Shown: positions 35,936-44,531, counted from the stretch's first letter. The stretch: 64,000 nucleotides of DNA from Streptomyces sp. DG2A-72 (GCF_030499575.1 NZ_JASTLC010000001.1:1364001-1428000); one strand, 5' to 3'. The notes: a model not told the origin generated them from the sequence alone. A program made the numbers and translations.

Positions 35936-36190
35936 GCCGTGCGCGGACACCAGGGCCCTCCCGGCGTCCGTGGCCGTGACGCTCGGCGGGCGCGGGGCAC
36001 TGCTGTCGCACGGCGGAACACCGCTGCTGGTGCCCTCACCGGTCACGGCCGAGGGCGACGCCTGCGGGGCCGGGGACCGGTTCGCGGCGACCGCCGCCAG
36101 GGTTCTGGCGGACGGCGAACTCGTCGAGACGGCCGTACGCGAAGCCGTGCACGCCGCCACCCGGTACGTCGCCGAAGGAGGCGTCCGCTC
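35936..36190 (+). pseudogene. PfkB/RfaE-type sugar kinase, C-terminal fragment
   Basis: About 75 residues of the C-terminal part of a PfkB-family kinase similar to the heptose-kinase domain of RfaE/HldE: VAVTLGGRGALLSHGGTP, LVPSPVTAEGDACGAGDRFA (the GAGD catalytic motif) and AVHAATRYVAEGG. It is in frame with the preceding carbamoyltransferase fragment, so a hybrid polypeptide is theoretically readable, but both partners lack essential halves. A deletion that removed the genes' facing ends explains it best. Its 3' end abuts a glycosyltransferase fragment on the other strand. Confidence 0.8.
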
Positions 36191-36191
36191 C

Positions 36192-36450
36192 TCCCGTCAG
36201 CGGGGAGTCCCTGAGCTCCCGGACGACCGGATCCTCCTGTCCGAAGGGCTCCACGAGGATGCGGGCGGTGACCGCCGCGAGCCGTGGCCGCTCGTCGAGC
36301 AGGTCCGCCGCCCTTCGGAGGCTGCCGGGTTCCCACCAGGTGTCGTCGTCGCAGAAGGCGACGTAGGGCGTATGGATCCGGCTCATCGCGAGGTTGCGTC
36401 CAACCGCGCCCAGGTTGCGGCCGGGCCGCAGCAACACGACGGAGCCGCGT
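36192..36450 (-). pseudogene. Glycosyltransferase family 2 fragment A
   Basis: The middle of a GT-A fold glycosyltransferase: SVVLLRPGRNLGAVGRNLAM then HTPYVAFCDDDTWWEPGSL, containing the DDD metal and nucleotide-sugar motif, and on to TARILVEPFGQEDP. Both the N-terminal strand and the whole C-terminal half are missing. To the right it runs directly into the C-terminal end of fragment B, as if a deletion had fused two tandem paralogs. Confidence 0.78.
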
Positions 36451-37215
36451 GCTCCACACGAGCCGGCAGCCGCCTGCGGCGCGAGACGGCAGCGGGAAGT
36501 CGCGCCAGCACTTCGCGCAGGGCCCGGCGGGCGCCGGGCGCACCGGCGACGGCGGCTGCCGTCAGGCGCGCGCTGCCCCGCAGGGCGACGGGCAGCGGCC
36601 GGCGCAGCCACAGGCTCAGCACTTCGTTGCGCCGCACAAGATGGCTTCGGCCGTCGCGGCCTCCCGGCTCGGGGAGGTGACGGGCCGTCAGTGAGGGCTC
36701 GTACGTCACTCCCAAGCCATCGGCCGCGAGGTCATAGGCGAGCAGGGCCTCCTCCCCGCCGAAGAAGAGCAGCGGGTGGTACCCGCCCGCTGTGAGGAAC
36801 GCGTCCCGGCGCACCACGCAGGCGCAGCCCAGGAAGCCGAGCACCGGACGCCCCGGCAGGTCGGGCGCGCCGGGAAGCGGTGAGCTTCCGAGGACTGCGT
36901 TGAGCGGGTCCTCGGCTTGGTCGGGACCGACCAGCGTGCGGGCGGCCAGCAGCCGAGCCGGGGGTGCACGTCGAGCAGGTCGGCCGCCTGCCGCAGCGCG
37001 CCCGGTGTCCACCAGGAGTCGTCGTCGCTGAACGCGACGTAGGGCGTGTCCGCGTGCCGCACGGCGAGGTTGCGGCCGAGCGCGCCCGTGTTCTCGCCGG
37101 GCCTGAGGAGCCGGGGGGCGGCCGATGCCGGCGCAGCGCGGAGCAGGCCGAGTCGTCGGAACCGTTGTCGACGACGCGCACGGCGGCCCGCACCCGGGCT
37201 GCCGTGCGCAGGGCG
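36451..37215 (-). pseudogene. Glycosyltransferase family 2 fragment B
   Basis: A nearly full-length but multiply frameshifted paralog of fragment A. From the N-terminal side: VRVVDNGSDDS, then NTGALGRNLAVRHADTPYVA (another frame), FSDDDSWWTPGALRQAADLL, and after a shift near 36945, PVLGFLGCACVVRRDAFLTA, GGYHPLLFFGGEEALLAYDL and RRNEVLSLWLRRPLPVAL. It ends at RRLPARVE, where fragment A begins. At least two frame changes are visible. It is divergent from fragment C. Confidence 0.8.
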
Positions 37216-37234
37216 TCGTCCCTCGGCTCGGCGT

Positions 37235-37721
37235 CGGACGACCCGACTGGTTGCCGGGGCCGGCCCTCGGGTCCTTCCTCGCCGCCGCCACCGTCATGCG
37301 CACCGACGCCTTCCGGGCCGCGGGCGGCTTCCATCCGGGGCTGTGGCTCGGCGGTGAGGAGGAACTACTGGCCACCGATCTGCAGCGGCAGGGCTGGTGG
37401 CTGAGCTACGCCGAGGAGCTGACCGTCCATCACAAGGCTTCCGTGCTGCGGGACAGCACGGCACGCAGGATCCTGGGGCTGCGCAATACGCTCTGGTTCA
37501 CCTGGCTGCGCCGCCCGCTCCTGCCGGCCCTGCGGCGTACGGCCTACCTGATGGCCACGGTCCCCCACGACGTGGCCTCGGCCCGCGCCTTCGCCCGTGC
37601 GGCGGCCGGTCTGCCATGGGTACTACGGCAGCGCGACCCGGTGCCGCCGGAGATCGAGGACCGGCTGACGGCGCTCCAGCACGCCCGGCGCTCGTCGTCC
37701 GCACGCAGGTACGTCGGGTGA
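37235..37721 (+). pseudogene. Glycosyltransferase family 2 fragment C (C-terminal half)
   Basis: The clean C-terminal half of a third related glycosyltransferase: ALGSFLAAATVMRTDAFRAA, GGFHPGLWLGGEEELLATDL, HHKASVLRDSTARRILGLRN and TLWFTWLRRPLLPALRRTAY. The nucleotide-sugar-binding half is absent. On its left the sequence becomes the antisense of fragment B's N terminus, so a deletion has removed the intergenic region and the 5' half of this gene. This is the same geometry as the monooxygenase/TetR scar at 16.79 kb. Confidence 0.8.
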
Positions 37722-37995
37722 AAGCGGAGCCGGGAAACCCGGCAGCGTCGAGCGCAGGACCGCCGGTGCGGGAGCGCCCATACTGTCCCTACGGGCGGAG
37801 CTCTCCCCCGTGCCCGCCGCCGGACCGGCGGCCACTGGAAGTCTCGCGTGAGGTTTCCTCCGAACGTCCCGGGCAACTCGGGCCCGACGCGTCGCCGGCG
37901 TGTTGCCCCACCCAAGACCCGATCTGGCAGTTCCTGGCAGCGAAACAGCCGGACTGCACCGCGGGTCCCCCGCCTCCTTGGAACAGGAGCTCCGG

Positions 37996-39234
37996 ATGAC
38001 GATCAACCAGCGCCCGTCGCCTGTTTCGTCGGAGCTGCGGATCGGCCTGCTCGGCTCGTACGGCGGGCGCAACATCGGCGACGAAGCGATCCTGCTGTGT
38101 GTTCTGAGTTGCCTGCGCGCCCACCGGCCGGGCGCCCGACTCGTCGTCTTCAGCCGGAACGCCGAACACACCCGCACCCATCAACGGGAAGCGGACGAGG
38201 TGGTCGACTGGGAGGGCGTCCCGCAGAAACCCGTGCTCGACGCGGTCGCCGGGCTGAACCTGCTGGTGCTGGGCGGCGGCGGGATCCTCTACGACGGTGA
38301 GGCGCGGCGCTATCTGCGGCTGGTGCGGGCGGCACAGGAGCGCGGCATCCCCACCTTCGCCTACGCGATCGGCGCGGGCCCGCTGCGTGAGGCGGACGAC
38401 CGGGAGGCCGTACGCATCGTGCTGCCGGAGATGACCGACGTCGTGGTCCGGGACGAGGAGTCCCGTCTCGTCCTGGAGGAGGTCGGCGTCGAGCGCGAGC
38501 TCACCGTCAGCGCCGACCCGGCGCTGCTGCTCACGCCGGAACCCTTCACCGAGCAGATGATGCGGCAGGAGGGCCTTCCCACCGATGCCCGGCTGGTCGG
38601 GATGTCCGTGCGCGAGCCCGGCCGGGCGGCGGAGAAGCTCGACGAGGACGACTACCACGCGCTGCTCGCCGATGTCGCGGACTTCCTCGCCCGCCGCCTG
38701 GAGGCGCACGTGGTCTTCGTGCCGATGGAACGCGAGGACGTGCGGCACGCACACGGCGTGCTGTCGCGGATGAGCGCTCCGGACCTGGGCCGCATCCTGC
38801 ACAACTCCTACAGCCCCGGCGAGGTCCTCGGCTTCATGAGCCACCTGGACATGGTCGTCGGCATGCGCCTGCACGTCGTGATGTTCGCGGCGCTGTCCGG
38901 CCTGCCCGTGCTGCCGCTGCCCTACTCGGGCAAGGTCTTCGACTTCGCCCGCCGTACGGGGGCACCCGCGCTCGTCGGTGTGGCGCGGGAGCAGGCCGGA
39001 CTCCTGCTCGCCGAGGTGGACCGGCTCTGGGACGAGTTCCCCCGGCGGCACGAGGACCTGAACAGCCGGGTTCAGGGGCTGCGGGCCCTGGCCCGGGAGA
39101 CCTGCGCCCGCTGCGGAGCCCTGCTGGACTCCCTCGACGGCGGTGCGCGCGACACACTGCGGGCGCAGGACGCCGACCTGATTCTCACCCACGGTTCCCG
39201 GACCGACGACCACCTCAGGAACCACGGGATGTGA
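37996..39234 (+). CDS. Polysaccharide pyruvyl transferase
   Basis: A 412-residue enzyme of the polysaccharide pyruvyl transferase family (CsaB/WcaK type), which transfers pyruvate from phosphoenolpyruvate to a sugar hydroxyl to form a ketal. Key stretches are GLLGSYGGRNIGDEAILL, LVLGGGGILYDGEARRYLRL, YAIGAGPL and the C-terminal MVVGMRLHVVMFAALSGLP. ATG 37996 follows AGGAG at about six bases. It is intact, in contrast to the frameshifted relative at 27227, and is followed after six bases by the FAD oxidoreductase gene. The pyruvylated acceptor is unknown; the dead sugar genes nearby hint at an exopolysaccharide. Confidence 0.9.
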   Translation: MTINQRPSPVSSELRIGLLGSYGGRNIGDEAILLCVLSCLRAHRPGARLVVFSRNAEHTRTHQREADEVVDWEGVPQKPVLDAVAGLNLLVLGGGGILYDGEARRYLRLVRAAQERGIPTFAYAIGAGPLREADDREAVRIVLPEMTDVVVRDEESRLVLEEVGVERELTVSADPALLLTPEPFTEQMMRQEGLPTDARLVGMSVREPGRAAEKLDEDDYHALLADVADFLARRLEAHVVFVPMEREDVRHAHGVLSRMSAPDLGRILHNSYSPGEVLGFMSHLDMVVGMRLHVVMFAALSGLPVLPLPYSGKVFDFARRTGAPALVGVAREQAGLLLAEVDRLWDEFPRRHEDLNSRVQGLRALARETCARCGALLDSLDGGARDTLRAQDADLILTHGSRTDDHLRNHGM

Positions 39235-39240
39235 CGTGCG

Positions 39241-40686
39241 ATGCCGATCCTGGAACCACTCCGACCCGCCCGGACCGTCACCCTTCCCCCGCGTGCGGCC
39301 CGCCACGGGGGCCGCACCGACGTCCTGGTCGTCGGCGGCGGTCCGGCCGGCACCGCCGCGGCCTACGCGGCGGCCGATGCCGGCGCCGACGTCGTCCTCG
39401 TGGAGCGCTACGGCTTCCTCGGCGGCAACGCCACCGTGGCCCTGGTGATGCCGCTGATGTCGTTCCACAACGAGCAGAAACAGGCCGTGTTCAACGAGAG
39501 CGGACACGGCCGCCGGCTGCTGCCCACCGACCACGGCGAGGGCGAGCCGGTGGTGGCCGGATTCCTGTGGCTCCTGCTGGACCGGCTCACCGCACGCGGC
39601 GGCTGCATCCCACCGTCCCCCGACACCGGCTACACGGTGCCGTTCGATCCGGAGCTCTACAAACTCACCCTCCTCGACCTGCTCGACGAGGCGGGTGTGC
39701 GCATGCTGTTCCACTCCTTCGCCTCCGCCGCGCTGCCCCTCGACGACGGCTGGCGGGTGGTCTTCGAGACCAAGTCCGGGCCGGTCGTGATCGACGCAGG
39801 GGTCGTCGTCGACGGGACGGGGGACGGCGACATCGCCGCCGCGTGCGGAGCGCCGTACGAGATCGGCCGTCCGGAGGACGGGCTCGTGCAGCCGATGACG
39901 CTGATGTTCCGTGTCGTCGACTTCCTGCAGCCGCGTTTCGCCGAGTACGTCGGCGAGCACCCCGACCAGTGGCGGGGCGTGCACGGTCTGTGGGACCTCG
40001 TCCAGGAGGCCACCGAAGCGGGGGAACTGCGACTGCCCCGCGAGGACATCCTGTTCTTCGGCACCCCGCATCCCCGCGAGGTCAGCGTCAACAGCACCCG
40101 GGTCACCCGGGCGCTCGGCACCGACGTGTGGGACCTCAGCCGGGCCGAGTACGCCGCCCGCCGCCAGCTGGAACAGATCGACCGCTTCCTGCGCGGGCGC
40201 GTGCCGGGTTTCAAGAAGGCGTACGTGGCACAGAGCGGCGTCCAGATCGGAGTGCGGGAGACGCGCCGCATCCTCGGCGAATACCACCTGACCGGCCACG
40301 ACATCCTCGCGGCGCGTTCCTTCCCCGACGCCGTGGCGCACGGCGCCTACCCCGTCGACATCCACAACCCCCGCGGCAGCGGCACCGTCCTCAAGCGCGT
40401 CCCCCGGGGGAGCTTCTACGACATCCCCCTGCGCTGTCTGCTGCCCCGCGACACCGACCGGCTGCTGGTCGCCGGACGCTGTATCTCCGGCTCGCACGTG
40501 GCGCACTCGTCCTACCGTGTCATGCCCATCTCGATGGCCACCGGTCAGGCGGCCGGTGTCTGCGCCGCGCTGTCCGTCCGTCTCGGCCGCAGTCCCCGCG
40601 AGGTGCCGTGCCACCTCGTCCAGCGCACCCTCAAGCGCCAGGGCGCCCATCTGCGCCTGGAGCCCCGGGAACCCGTACGGCGCTGA
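39241..40686 (+). CDS. FAD-dependent oxidoreductase (FAD_oxidored type)
   Basis: A 481-residue flavoprotein. VLVVGGGPAGTAAAYAAADA is the FAD Rossmann motif, followed by VLVERYGFLGGNATVALVMP, the family GG(N/M)AT signature. VVDGTGDGDIAAACGAPYE is the second FAD region, and RLLVAGRCISGSHVAHSSYR with PISMATGQAAGVCAAL closes the fold. The start ATG 39241 is six bases after the stop of the pyruvyl transferase gene, implying one transcript and coupled translation. Family members oxidise diverse substrates and few are characterised. Coupling to a pyruvyl transferase is unusual. Confidence 0.88.
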   Translation: MPILEPLRPARTVTLPPRAARHGGRTDVLVVGGGPAGTAAAYAAADAGADVVLVERYGFLGGNATVALVMPLMSFHNEQKQAVFNESGHGRRLLPTDHGEGEPVVAGFLWLLLDRLTARGGCIPPSPDTGYTVPFDPELYKLTLLDLLDEAGVRMLFHSFASAALPLDDGWRVVFETKSGPVVIDAGVVVDGTGDGDIAAACGAPYEIGRPEDGLVQPMTLMFRVVDFLQPRFAEYVGEHPDQWRGVHGLWDLVQEATEAGELRLPREDILFFGTPHPREVSVNSTRVTRALGTDVWDLSRAEYAARRQLEQIDRFLRGRVPGFKKAYVAQSGVQIGVRETRRILGEYHLTGHDILAARSFPDAVAHGAYPVDIHNPRGSGTVLKRVPRGSFYDIPLRCLLPRDTDRLLVAGRCISGSHVAHSSYRVMPISMATGQAAGVCAALSVRLGRSPREVPCHLVQRTLKRQGAHLRLEPREPVRR

Positions 40687-40772
40687 CCGCGTCTCGGCGT
40701 CGCCGGTTCGTCGCGGGCTCCTCGGGTACCCGGACAACTGGCAATGAAGGCGACCAGAACGGACGAAAGGCC

Positions 40773-41798
40773 GTGAGGATGCCTCCCCTTACACAGACTC
40801 CCGCGATGGAACCCCGAGTGAGGCGCCGTGCCTCCACACGCACCGCACGTTCGCGCGGCCGGGTCCCCGAACCCGACGAGGAACCGGATCTACTCGGCCA
40901 GTACCTGGCCCGGATCGCGGCGACCCCACTGCTCACCGCGGAGGACGAGGTACGGCTGGCCCAGCGCATCGAGGCCGGAGTGCGGGCCGTCGAGGAACTG
41001 CGGGAGGCCGACGCCGGCGAGCGCGACCCGGCGCCGGAGCGGCGCCGGGAACTCGACGCGGTCGCCCGCGACGGCAAGGCCGCCAAGGACCACATGATCC
41101 GGGCCAACCTCCGGCTCGTGGTGGCGATGGCCAAGCGGCACGCCCACCGGGGTGTGCCCCTGCTCGACGTCATCCAGGAGGGCAACCTGGGGCTGATCCG
41201 GGCGGTGGAGAAGTTCGACCACACCAAGGGCTTCAAGTTCTCCACGTACGCGACCTGGTGGATCCGCCAGGCGATCGAGCGAGGCCTCGCCCAGCACGCC
41301 AGGGCCGTATGGCTGCCGATGCACGTGGTGGGGGAGCTGCGGATGCTCGGCAAGGTCGAACGGCGCCTGCAGCTCGACCTGGGTCGCGAGCCCACCGCCG
41401 AGGAGGTCGCCCGGGACAGCGGCTTCTCCGAGGCCCGGGTCGGCTGGCTGCGCCGCGTCGGGCGGCAGGCGGTCAGCCTGGACACGCCGGTCGACGAAAC
41501 CGGTGAGACGGTGATCGGCGACCTCATCCCCGACACCGAGGTGCTGCAGGCCGCGGACATCGCCGAGTACCAGGCACTCGCGCAGGACCTGAGGAGGGCC
41601 ATCGGCACCCTCGCGCCCCGCGAGGCCATGATCCTCAGTCTCCGCTACGGCCTGCACGACGGAGAGCAGCGCACCCTCGAACAGGTCGCCCGCCACGTGG
41701 GCCTCACACGCGAGCGCGTCCGCCAGCTGGAGAAGCAGTCGCTGGCAAGGCTGCGGGCCCCCGAGACGGGGCAGCGCCTGCTGACGTGGGCGAGCTGA
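40773..41798 (+). CDS. Group-2 sigma factor (HrdD/HrdC-like)
   Basis: A 341-residue sigma-70 factor lacking region 1.1. Region 1.2 reads PDLLGQYLARIAATPLLTAE; region 2 has LRLVVAMAKRHAHRGVPLLD, DVIQEGNLGLIRAVEKFDHT and KGFKFSTYATWWIRQAIERG; region 3 has AVWLPMHVVGELRML; region 4 has LSLRYGLHDGEQRTLEQVAR and VGLTRERVRQLEKQSLARLR. The -10 and -35 binding helices are intact, so it should direct transcription. Starts at GTG 40773, ATG 40779 or ATG 40806 are all possible. It lies about 86 bases after the FAD oxidoreductase and could share its transcript. No anti-sigma gene is adjacent. Confidence 0.92.
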   Translation: MRMPPLTQTPAMEPRVRRRASTRTARSRGRVPEPDEEPDLLGQYLARIAATPLLTAEDEVRLAQRIEAGVRAVEELREADAGERDPAPERRRELDAVARDGKAAKDHMIRANLRLVVAMAKRHAHRGVPLLDVIQEGNLGLIRAVEKFDHTKGFKFSTYATWWIRQAIERGLAQHARAVWLPMHVVGELRMLGKVERRLQLDLGREPTAEEVARDSGFSEARVGWLRRVGRQAVSLDTPVDETGETVIGDLIPDTEVLQAADIAEYQALAQDLRRAIGTLAPREAMILSLRYGLHDGEQRTLEQVARHVGLTRERVRQLEKQSLARLRAPETGQRLLTWAS

Positions 41799-42041
41799 TC
41801 CCCGTACTCGTCTACGGTTTCTGCAGTCGCAGCAGCAACGGCAGGCGGTGCTCTTCCCGTACCCGCGAAAGGTCCTGCCGTTCTCGACCCTGGTCGGCCT
41901 CGGTTGCCGACCCGCCCGTATCCGTCCGCTGGAGCCACGCGTCCTGATGCGCTGCTGGCGCGCGTCCGCGACGGGCTTTCGGTGGGGGCGAGGCGGGAAC
42001 CCGGTCAGCGTTCACGCCCGCCCAGCGGTCAGGAGGCCGTC

Positions 42042-42932
42042 GTGACCGATCCGCAGCACACCCAGCAGAACCCGGCCACCCAGCACCCGCGCCCCGACTT
42101 TCCCTCGCAGGACCAGCCGCACCCCGGATGGACCGGGCCGATGGACCCGCCACCCGACCACGGCGAGGAGAGCTACCAAGGCACCGGCCGGCTGGAAGGC
42201 CGCGAAACCGTCATCACCGGCGGCGACTCCGGCATCGGGCGGGCCGTGGCCCTGGCCTTCGCCCGGGAAGGTGCCGACGTGCTCTTCACCCACCTCGAGG
42301 AGGAGGCGGACGAGGCCCGCGAAACGTCCCGTCTCGTGGAGGAGGCCGGCCGCAAGGCGGTCGCCGTCTCCTGCGACATCCGCGAGGAGGACAACTGCCG
42401 GTCCCTGATCGAGCGTGCGGTCGGGGAGTTCGGGCGCATCGACGTCCTGGTGAACAACGCCGCCTACCAGATGTCCCAGCCCGACGGCATCGAGGCGATC
42501 CCGACCGAGCAGTTCGACCGGGTGATGCGCACCAACCTCTACGGCATGTTCTGGCTGACGAAGTTCGCCCTGCCGCACATTCCCGAGGGCGGCAGCGTCA
42601 TCAACTCCACGTCGGTGCAGGCCTACAAGCCCAGCCCGCACCTGCTGGACTACGCGATGACGAAAGCCGCGATCGTGACCTTCACCCAGGGGCTGGCCCA
42701 GATGCTCGTCGACCGCGGTATCCGCGTCAACGCGGTCGCCCCGGGACCGGTGTGGACGCCTTTGATCCCCGCGACGATGCCCGACACGGTCGAGTTCGGC
42801 AAGCAGAGCCCCCTGGGACGCCCGGCCCAACCCGCCGAACTGGCTCCCGCGTACGTCTACCTCGCCTCTCAGGAGGCCAGCTTCGTCACCGCGGAGATCC
42901 TCAACGCGACAGGCGGGACACCACTTCCGTAG
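42042..42932 (+). CDS. SDR oxidoreductase, stress-type (YghA/GSP39-like)
   Basis: A 296-residue SDR with a distinctive 45-residue N-terminal extension (HPRPDFPSQDQPHPGWTGPM, then PPPDHGEESYQGTGRLEGR), typical of the YghA/general stress protein 39 group. Core motifs are TGGDSGIGRAVALAFAREGA, VNNAAYQMSQ, NSTSVQAYKPSPHLLDYAMT with the catalytic YxxxK, and VAPGPVWTPLIPATMP. GTG 42042 follows AGGAGG at five bases. Family members reduce aldehydes or sugars and are often induced by osmotic or general stress, which fits the other intact genes here. It is probably monocistronic. Confidence 0.92.
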   Translation: MTDPQHTQQNPATQHPRPDFPSQDQPHPGWTGPMDPPPDHGEESYQGTGRLEGRETVITGGDSGIGRAVALAFAREGADVLFTHLEEEADEARETSRLVEEAGRKAVAVSCDIREEDNCRSLIERAVGEFGRIDVLVNNAAYQMSQPDGIEAIPTEQFDRVMRTNLYGMFWLTKFALPHIPEGGSVINSTSVQAYKPSPHLLDYAMTKAAIVTFTQGLAQMLVDRGIRVNAVAPGPVWTPLIPATMPDTVEFGKQSPLGRPAQPAELAPAYVYLASQEASFVTAEILNATGGTPLP

Positions 42933-43159
42933 CCGAGTCCCGCGACGCGGTCGGCAGCATGCCGGACCGCGTCGGACCGGGAACGCGCGCGTTCAGGCAG
43001 ACGACGGGCTCCTCCTACGCCTGACCGAGCACCACGGGATCACGGTGGGTTACGTCTTGCCCGGGCCTCCGCTGCCGAACGCGCCGCTGGAGCCCGGATT
43101 CCACCGTCGGCGTTTCTGACTCTCGCTGCGTGCTGCCGGACGGCTGAAGCGCGTGCGGG

Positions 43160-43360
43160 GTGAGCCGATCGGTCTTGTCCGGTCCGGCCGGCCTGATCGC
43201 CGTCCTCATCGGCGGCCTCCTCGTCGCCGGCGCCCTGGTGTGGGCCGTCCGGCTCGGCATCAAGGTACGGCGCCGCGAACCGGGCCCTCCGGGGCCTGAT
43301 GAGCAGCCCTCGGTGCCGGGCACCGGACCGGTCCGCGAGACCCGGGAGCACCGGGGTCTG
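43160..43360 (+). pseudogene. DUF6479 small membrane protein, truncated
   Basis: GTG 43160 opens SRSVLSGPAGLIAVLIGGLL, a single transmembrane helix, followed by RLGIKVRRREPGPPGPDEQP and RETREHR. This is the N-terminal two thirds of the DUF6479 family, found almost only in streptomycetes. The usual C-terminal tail is missing: at about 43360 the sequence switches to a cytochrome b fragment. The frame stays open beyond but is antisense to the DUF5709 gene and not real coding sequence. Confidence 0.65.
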
Positions 43361-43364
43361 ACTG

Positions 43365-43550
43365 ACGCTCTTCTTCAAGCCGGACATGACCGAGGTGGTC
43401 TACGAGGGTCGGTTCGTACCCATGCACGGCATTCGTATGTCCGCGGCCTTCGACTCCACCCTGCACATCAGCTTCGGCGTACGCGGCGGGCTCCTCGTCC
43501 GGCAGACACACCACTGGGCGGCGCTCGTCTTCGTCGCCGCGATCGGCCTG
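43365..43550 (+). pseudogene. Cytochrome bc complex cytochrome b subunit (QcrB) fragment
   Basis: About 62 residues matching the segment before and within the heme-binding helix of actinobacterial QcrB: TLFFKPDMTEVVYEGRF, HISFGVRGGLLVRQTHHWAA and LVFVAAIGL, including the conserved HHW histidine pair. Both ends are missing. It is fused to the end of the DUF6479 fragment and ends close to the stop of the DUF5709 gene. It is a relic of a second, non-essential qcrB copy. Confidence 0.78.
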
Positions 43551-43585
43551 CTCCGACACCCGTGGGCTGTTCCGCGCCGATTGGT

Positions 43586-44089
43586 TCAAGCGGTCCGCGA
43601 TCCCTCGTCGTCGGACTCGGCCGGGTTGTCCACGACGTGCACCGCGGCCTCTTCGGAGGATGCCGCGCCGCCGGCGATACCAGCATCTTCGGCCACAGTG
43701 TCATCCTGCGTCTCGGCCCCTTCAGCCGCAGCCGTCAACCGTCCCGCACGCCTGTCACCGGCCTCCGCGTCGACAGGCTCGCCTTCCCCGTCAGGCACAT
43801 CTCCGATCTCGTCGCCCGGCGGCGGCTCCGTGTCGGGACGCTCGGCCTGCAGGCGCTCGTCCAGCGAGTCCCGCTCACGCTGCTCCGCGGCCGTGGTACC
43901 GCGGCGCTGCACCGCCAGCGGCTTCTCGGGCGGCGAGTAGCCCTCGTCGATCGCCGGGTCGATACCGCGGTCGTCCAGGGTGTCCTCCGGGTCCATGACC
44001 CCGGCATCGTCCTGGACCTCCGAATCGTCGGGTTGGTACACCTCGTCGCCCATGGATTCGTCGTCGTACTCACGCTGTTCGTCGGGCAT
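43586..44089 (-). CDS. DUF5709 protein
   Basis: A 167-residue highly acidic, probably disordered soluble protein of the DUF5709 family. Hallmarks are YQPDDSEVQDDAGVMDPEDT, LDDRGIDPAIDEGYSPPEKP and the RGTTAAEQRERDSLDERL helix; the C terminus has ASSEEAAVHVV. ATG 44089 follows GAGGAG at six bases. The function is unknown. In streptomycetes such genes occur among osmotic or general stress genes, which is in line with this part of the element. It is divergent from the DUF6480 gene. Confidence 0.87.
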   Translation of the reverse strand: MPDEQREYDDESMGDEVYQPDDSEVQDDAGVMDPEDTLDDRGIDPAIDEGYSPPEKPLAVQRRGTTAAEQRERDSLDERLQAERPDTEPPPGDEIGDVPDGEGEPVDAEAGDRRAGRLTAAAEGAETQDDTVAEDAGIAGGAASSEEAAVHVVDNPAESDDEGSRTA

Positions 44090-44194
44090 CCGGTGCTCCT
44101 CAGGCAGTCGTGCCGGCTCTCTCTCGCGAACTGCTCGCACCGGGTTTCCGCTGGCCGAACGCGTGAAACCCGTCAAAAGCGAAGGGGAGAGCTC

Positions 44195-44461
44195 ATGAAC
44201 GACAAACATGCACACCAAACCGAAGGCGCTGCGGCTGAGACCGATCCCCGACCCGTGGAAGGACTGGCCGTACCTGAGGACACCTCGATGGCTCCCGGTG
44301 CGGCACCTCCCGCCGAATCCGGAGTCTCCGGGCTCGGCGCCCCCGAGCGCGAAGCGCTGAAGAAGGGATGGGCCGTCGCGCCCCTCACACTGATCTGGAT
44401 CGTCGTCGCACTCGTCGTCATCGGCCTGGTGGCGATGGTGGTCGCGCTGGCGACCACATGA
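44195..44461 (+). CDS. DUF6480 small membrane protein
   Basis: An 88-residue protein whose C terminus is one transmembrane helix (LTLIWIVVALVVIGLVAMVV) preceded by LKKGWAVAP; the N-terminal 60 residues are acidic and proline-rich (LAVPEDTSMAPGAAPPAES). This layout and the GW-AP motif fit the DUF6480 family of actinomycete small membrane proteins. The ATG at 44195 follows GGGGAGAG. Function unknown. A strong terminator follows at 44486-44519. Confidence 0.83.
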   Translation: MNDKHAHQTEGAAAETDPRPVEGLAVPEDTSMAPGAAPPAESGVSGLGAPEREALKKGWAVAPLTLIWIVVALVVIGLVAMVVALATT

Positions 44462-44485
44462 CCACGAATACGGAGCGGGACGGGG

Positions 44486-44519
44486 AAGCCCCGGCCCGTG
44501 AGTTCACTGGCCGGGGCTT
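44486..44519. terminator. Bidirectional hairpin terminator
   Basis: AAGCCCCGGCC (44486-44496) pairs perfectly with GGCCGGGGCTT (44509-44519). It lies between the convergent DUF6480 and cold-shock genes and can serve both. Confidence 0.85.
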
Positions 44520-44531
44520 CTTCGTGCGTCG

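Noticed and set aside
35101..36190. Carbamoyltransferase-kinase hybrid as a novel bifunctional enzyme
   Set aside because: A frameshift precedes the hybrid region and both domains lack essential halves, so it is a deletion product.
37789..40737. A minus-strand open frame of about 980 codons
   Set aside because: It is the antisense of the intact pyruvyl transferase and FAD oxidoreductase genes, whose motifs are decisive.
41812..42153. A minus-strand frame of 113 codons between the sigma and SDR genes
   Set aside because: It overlaps the SDR N terminus with its strong ribosome binding site, and has no recognisable product.
42933..43090. A short plus-strand frame ending LPNAPLEPGFHRRRF before DUF6479
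   Set aside because: The reading is smooth over about 45 codons but I found no credible start or family; it may be another gene relic. Not enough support to annotate.
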